A stretch of 64,000 nucleotides of DNA from Glaciihabitans sp. (GTDB lineage: Bacteria > Actinomycetota > Actinomycetes > Actinomycetales > Microbacteriaceae): the NCBI GenBank assembly GCA_025463785.1, contig JAODBD010000011.1:220045-284044 (forward strand), read 5' to 3'. Below are positions 62,148 through 64,000 of the stretch, in pieces. Below the pieces are notes generated by a model that was not told where the DNA came from, ran no database searches, and worked only from the letters and a program-made list of their open reading frames with translations. The position numbers and the translations under genes are program-made. Within the stretch, counting starts at the first letter, position 1. The number at the start of each line of letters is the position of its first letter.

Positions 62148-62800
62148 GCTGTCGCCCCCTCGCGGTTGGACTGAACTCGGTCGAATTGCAGCGACCAGGC
62201 GAGCTGTTCCGAAATAAGGGGCACGACATCCTCCGGTGTAACGGTTCGGCCAAGTTCACGGGAGATGCTGGTGACCCCGGCGTCGGCGAGTCCACATGCC
62301 ACAATCTGCTCGTAGGCATCGAAGCCGTTCGAGCAGTTCAACGCGAACCCGTGCATTGTGACGCCTTCAGCGACGCGGATGCCGATGGCAGCAATCTTGT
62401 CGGTACCCCGCAACCAGACCCCGGACCTGCCCTCCACCCGGCCTGCCGGGATGCCGAGGGTCTCCAGCGTCGCGATCAGGATGCCCTCGAGCCGTCGCAC
62501 GTAGGCAACGACGTCGATGGGATTGGGCAGCCTTACGATGGGGTATCCCACCAGCTGTCCTGGCCCGTGCCAGGTGATCTTGCCACCGCGATCCACGTCG
62601 ATGACCGGAGTGCCGTCGAACGGCCTCTCGGATGCCTCGGTACGTTTCCCCGCGGTATAGACCGAAGGGTGCTCAAGGAGAAGGACAGTGTCTGGCGCCC
62701 GCCCGGCGACAACATCAGCGTGAACTGCCCGCTGAAGGTCCAGGGCGTCGAGATACGGCACGGAGTTGGCGCTTAGCCCCGTGACGACTATGTCGACCAC
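62144..62800 (-). CDS. lipB: octanoyl-ACP:protein octanoyltransferase
   Basis: 218 aa. Transfers octanoate from AcpP to lipoyl domains. [34 protein letters not shown] and [16 protein letters not shown] (with the catalytic Lys) are present, and the catalytic Cys lies in [10 protein letters not shown]. The GTG start lies 6 nt after TAGACT. It is first in the lipB-lipA-DUF4191 operon. Confidence 0.96.
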   Translation of the reverse strand: MVDIVVTGLSANSVPYLDALDLQRAVHADVVAGRAPDTVLLLEHPSVYTAGKRTEASERPFDGTPVIDVDRGGKITWHGPGQLVGYPIVRLPNPIDVVAYVRRLEGILIATLETLGIPAGRVEGRSGVWLRGTDKIAAIGIRVAEGVTMHGFALNCSNGFDAYEQIVACGLADAGVTSISRELGRTVTPEDVVPLISEQLAWSLQFDRVQSNREGATA

Positions 62801-63148
62801 ACATCCAGTCTAAGCACGTTCCACTTCCGATCCGGCCACGGACCGCACATCTGGCAACCAGACAGCACGGGAGAGGTGACAGTTCTTGTCGGCTGGCCTT
62901 GCCGCAAGTGGCGACAAGTGTCAGCCGAGGTGCCGACCGACCGCGGGTACCCTGCCGAGTTGACTCTCGTTGTAATCTGCCGGCGGTCCAGGCGACAACG
63001 ACTGTCGAATGGCCGGTCTGCGGCGCAATATTGCCCGGCTCAACCAATGTAAGCGTTCCACTTCTCAACCGTCCGCCAGACGGACGCCTTGACCACAGGA
63101 TGCGCTGGTGGGCGGTCCGGCGCCTGCCGATCGCTGGATGATCGACAG
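62801..63148. other. structured intergenic region between lipB and the kinase-like gene
   Basis: 348 bp without a convincing gene. GACAGTTCTTGTCG (62879) is complementary to CGACAACGACTGTC (62992) apart from two bases, and also to a nearer CGACAAGTGTC (62915). A short block (TAAGC then GTTCCACTT) recurs at both ends, near 62811 and 63050. It may fold as RNA, but no known riboswitch pattern is recognised. Confidence 0.4.
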
Positions 63149-64000
63149 ATGCCTGACGCGGATCTGACCACCCTGGGCGGCTACCGACTCGTTCGCAAGC
63201 TCGGTGCCGGATCGCGTGCCGACGTCTATCTCGGTATTGGCAGTGGAGAAACGGCGGCACTCAAGATCTACCGCCCGTCGACGCCTCGGGCCGATATCGG
63301 GCGCGAACTCGACGCGCTCGGCCGCATCTCTGTTGCCGTTGCCGATGCCGTTGCCGATGCCGGAGAGGCCTCCGGCACGGCTCACTGCGTACGGGTGGTG
63401 GACGTCGCGACCGCGGCCAGCGGGTTGCCTGCGGCCATCCTGGCTCGGGTTGTTCGGGGGAGTGCGGCGCAGCTTCTTCGCGAGCGGCAGTCGATTGAAC
63501 TCGGAGAAGCGGTCACGCTCATCGCGCCCGTGGTTGCCGCGATGTCCGCGATGCACAGCGTGGGTGTGGCGCACACCCGGATTGGCGCGGCATCCGTGCA
63601 TCTCGGCGCCGCTGGCGAACCCGTGCTCCTCGGATTCGGGCATGTTCACCTGTTCGGTGACCGTCCAACTGTCGCAGTCCTCGACACGGACGAAGCCCCA
63701 GAACGGGACAGGAATGCGCTGGCGGCATTCGTCGCGTTCGTGCTCTCCCACGCGCGCGGTGCCGACCGCGAGGCTCGCGTCGGCCAGCTCACGGCGTGGC
63801 TTGATGCATCCGCGGGTCGACGTCGGGTCGAGTTTGCGGCCGAGCTCGAGTCGCTCCTATTCGAGCTCGCGGAGCCTGCACCGATCGAGTTCGAACGGAT
63901 TCCGATCACCCCTTCGGCCGTCCCGGCGCGCGTGGGAGAGTTGCAGACTCCGATCGCGGCCGGGACCGCCAACCCGGTGACAGATCCACCTGAACCCGAA
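63149..64000 (+). CDS. Ser/Thr protein kinase-like protein lacking catalytic residues (3' end outside window)
   Basis: Open from the ATG at 63149 to the right edge (284 codons so far). The N-terminal lobe is kinase-like: TLGGYRLVRKLGAGSRADVY (Gly-rich loop) and AALKIYRP with the ATP-anchoring Lys. In the C-lobe the expected HRD catalytic loop is HTRIGAASVHL and the DFG motif is GFG, so both key aspartates are missing. It is probably a pseudokinase acting as a scaffold or sensor. Upstream it is separated from lipB by a structured gap. Confidence 0.75.
   Translation, partial: MPDADLTTLGGYRLVRKLGAGSRADVYLGIGSGETAALKIYRPSTPRADIGRELDALGRISVAVADAVADAGEASGTAHCVRVVDVATAASGLPAAILARVVRGSAAQLLRERQSIELGEAVTLIAPVVAAMSAMHSVGVAHTRIGAASVHLGAAGEPVLLGFGHVHLFGDRPTVAVLDTDEAPERDRNALAAFVAFVLSHARGADREARVGQLTAWLDASAGRRRVEFAAELESLLFELAEPAPIEFERIPITPSAVPARVGELQTPIAAGTANPVTDPPEPE

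Noticed and set aside
1..64000. CRISPR arrays
   Set aside because: No regularly spaced repeats were found; the only repeats are the 133-bp pair, the inverted-repeat elements and a short 12-bp tandem repeat.

Overview
The window is chromosomal DNA of a high-G+C Gram-positive bacterium, most likely a member of the Microbacteriaceae (Actinobacteria). Four things point there: a discrete FAS-II cluster (fabD-fabH-acpP-fabF) beside a homodimeric pyruvate dehydrogenase E1 (aceE) and a PucR-type regulator; a glnA2-glnE-glnA1 nitrogen cluster next to lipBA; actinobacterial proteins such as DUF3145 and a DUF4191-like protein; and many start codons placed 6-7 nt after a TAnnnT -10 box, which predicts leaderless mRNAs. 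The family assignment is inferred from gene content and order; no search was run.

Layout. (1) 1-15194 is core: the tail of a PolI-type polymerase, PadR, DUF3145, an ArsR/SRPBCC pair, the FAS-II operon, an amidohydrolase, an MDR oxidoreductase, a PucR/FasR-like regulator, aceE, a peroxiredoxin and two membrane proteins. (2) 15195-15270 is tRNA-Val(UAC). From it to about 30.05 kb runs an accessory, visibly scarred region. It holds a gene that ends antisense inside the tRNA, a frameshifted DUF3846 gene with a CopG-like gene, a five-gene cassette (secreted protein, lipoprotein, MacA-like adaptor, ABC ATPase, FtsX/MacB permease), a decayed IS3-type transposase, several unrecognised genes, a membrane protein/VanX-like dipeptidase pair, and a gene split by a 133-bp direct repeat that brackets two paralogous small membrane proteins. 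(3) 30.2-64 kb is again mostly core: a MerR-thioredoxin fusion, MarR/MFS, a YbhN-like protein, acetyl-CoA synthetase and an acetate transporter, PadR, a very large NCS1 permease, a Nif3 / zinc-ribbon-like / RNase H run followed by RNase P RNA, VIT1, KdpDE behind a polyphosphate glucokinase, map, panB, nadE, glnA2-glnE, glnA1, lipBA, and the start of a degenerate Ser/Thr kinase.

How the genes work together. AceE makes acetyl-CoA and LipA/LipB make the lipoyl cofactor of the same complex. FabD/H/F/AcpP use the carbon for fatty acids, probably under the PucR regulator. Acs and the SatP-like transporter recover acetate. GlnA1 and GlnA2 assimilate ammonium, with GlnE as the adenylylating enzyme of the pathway. 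The accessory region looks like an old integrated element with repeated insertion and decay. Its most intact novel unit is the 18.2-21.9 kb secreted-protein/ABC cassette.

Three genes absent from a long-ORF view are annotated here: a 55-aa ORF coupling ppgK to kdpD, a 56-aa ORF after map, and the pseudokinase that runs off the right end. An extragenic inverted-repeat family (three copies between 44 and 58 kb) was also found by reading.
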